Shown here one piece after another: positions 63,171 through 64,000 of a stretch of 64,000 bases of DNA. Below the pieces are notes generated by a model. It worked only from the letters and a program-made list of their open reading frames with translations. It had not been told where the DNA came from and did not search any database. The translations under genes were made by a program, and so were the position numbers. Origin of the DNA: Dillenia suffruticosa (lineage: Eukaryota; Streptophyta; Magnoliopsida; Dilleniales; Dilleniaceae); the NCBI GenBank assembly GCA_033439265.1, contig JAVTVX010000020.1, forward strand, positions 12,356,001-12,420,000. The letters run 5' to 3'. The number at the start of each line of letters is the position of its first letter. The stretch's first letter is position 1.

Positions 63171-63310
63171 ACTCTCTTGGCTTTCTATTTATATATGGGA
63201 TTCGGTCCCTAGATGGGATTTAACTCTCTTTTTCTCAGTTTTCTATTCATATATGTAGGCTTTGGGCCTCGGATGTGATTCAATTGCATTTCTTTCTATT
63301 TTTTGTTTAT
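63170..63310 (+). repeat. Tandem array shared with 15225-15490
   Basis: Two units of 'ttctatttatatatgggatt' and 'ggtccctagatgggatttaa' type match the array in the sister element. Confidence 0.6.
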
Positions 63311-64000
63311 ATATACATTGTATAATGCAGTGAAGGAAACAAATTCTCTATGACGAGACGGGACAGCTATTGCTCTTCCATTAATCTATCAGCAACTTAC
63401 AGTCTAACCCCATTCTCTCTTGTTACGGTCTCTAGCTCTCGCACTCACCAAGAAGCCTTGTCGCACTAACAAAACAAGGACTCTAGGTCAGCTTTTAAAC
63501 ACCCTATCTCTCTGTCTTTATCACTCAAAACAACATCTGCTATCCTCTCTTGTTCGATTCCCTCAAGCATGCCAACCTCTTGGCCCATAATCATAAAGTA
63601 AAAGATACGAAGCCAACCTCCCTTAACCACAAGGCCTACAGCTCGACCTCCTGAGCTCTCGATTTCTCAATCACTATCTTACTCCTCTCTATACACCGTC
63701 CAATCATCCTTTCTCACACTTTACTCACTTGGCCTTTTAACCTCTCATTCTTCTTATCCGTCGGTCACTTCGACACCTTACCACTATGGAAGTAATTCCC
63801 ATTACGCAATAGATCTAAGTTGAGATTTAATACCTCCACAAAGTCCACGGAGCAACCTCTTGATTGTCCGACCTCTTGACCATTCCTCTTCTTCTCTCGA
63901 TATACTTGGTCCGACAATCTTCTCTTAGTATACTTCAGTCATTGAGTCTCTTAACCTCTTAGTCTCCCGATCTCTCGGTCTCTCACCCGACCTCTTGACT

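Larger units (their letters stand above)
60279..64000 (+). mobile_element. Gypsy-like non-autonomous LTR element, cut by window end
   Basis: Sister of the element at 13372. It has a 5' LTR (60279-61195), then ATTGGCGTCGTCGG, a decayed gypsy-type primer-binding site. Long pyrimidine-rich internal sequence with tandem arrays follows. Neither gag nor pol was recognised up to the window end, and the 3' LTR is outside. The last kilobase repeats 'cctcttgac' and 'ctctcggtctct' words. Confidence 0.6.

Noticed and set aside
1-64000. tRNA, rRNA or small RNA genes
   Set aside because: No cloverleaf with conserved A and B boxes or rRNA core was recognised by eye; a tRNAscan-SE and Infernal run would be decisive.

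Overview
The window is nuclear DNA from a flowering plant, most likely a eudicot. The evidence is spliced genes with GT-AG introns, long AT-rich spacers, GA/CT and AT microsatellites, plant Ty1-copia and Ty3-gypsy-type LTR elements, and a CACTA (En/Spm) DNA transposon. There is one well-supported host gene: a three-CBM22, GH10 endo-1,4-beta-xylanase of the XYN1 type at 6462-10676 (+), modelled in seven exons coding about 900 residues. A decayed fragment of its second CBM22 lies just downstream at about 11190-11371. Almost everything else is transposon or old repeat.

Layout: 1-5100 is an old repeat (copy A) carrying an insertion of about 2.9 kb. 6070-10930 is the xylanase gene with a duplicated TATA-box module. 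12100-12900 looks like a promoter or 5' UTR with no gene left behind it. 13372-15560 is the 5' part of a non-autonomous gypsy-like LTR element. 15740-36510 is a second copy (B) of the first repeat. Copy B is split twice: by a copia element (17199-24382, minus) and by an 11.4-kb CACTA element (24937-36363). 37717-44593 is a gypsy-like element with matching LTRs, a minus-strand PBS and gag, and coding-like sequence on the opposite strand. 47715 to about 54582 is a second copia element. 54583-60197 holds tandem repeats and simple sequence but no recognisable gene. 60279-64000 is a second member of the gypsy-like family of 13372, cut by the window end.

The CACTA element is the most informative mobile element. 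Its ends carry CA(C/T)TACAAAAAAAC, it is flanked by ATA on both sides, and copy A keeps a related uninterrupted site at 4799-4801. It reads right to left: GCGACGAA subterminal repeats, a GC-rich island of stacked perfect hairpins (34139-34556), a TNP2-type transposase, then a TNPA-type gene. TNP2 has one frameshift and three in-frame stops. TNPA lacks only one base in an A run. Order, strand and splice sites suggest one transcription unit for both genes, as in maize En/Spm. No wholly new system was found. The best leads are the hairpin island, the dated insertion series, the antisense coding region in the 37.7-44.6 kb element, and the ATG|GT start-codon junctions.
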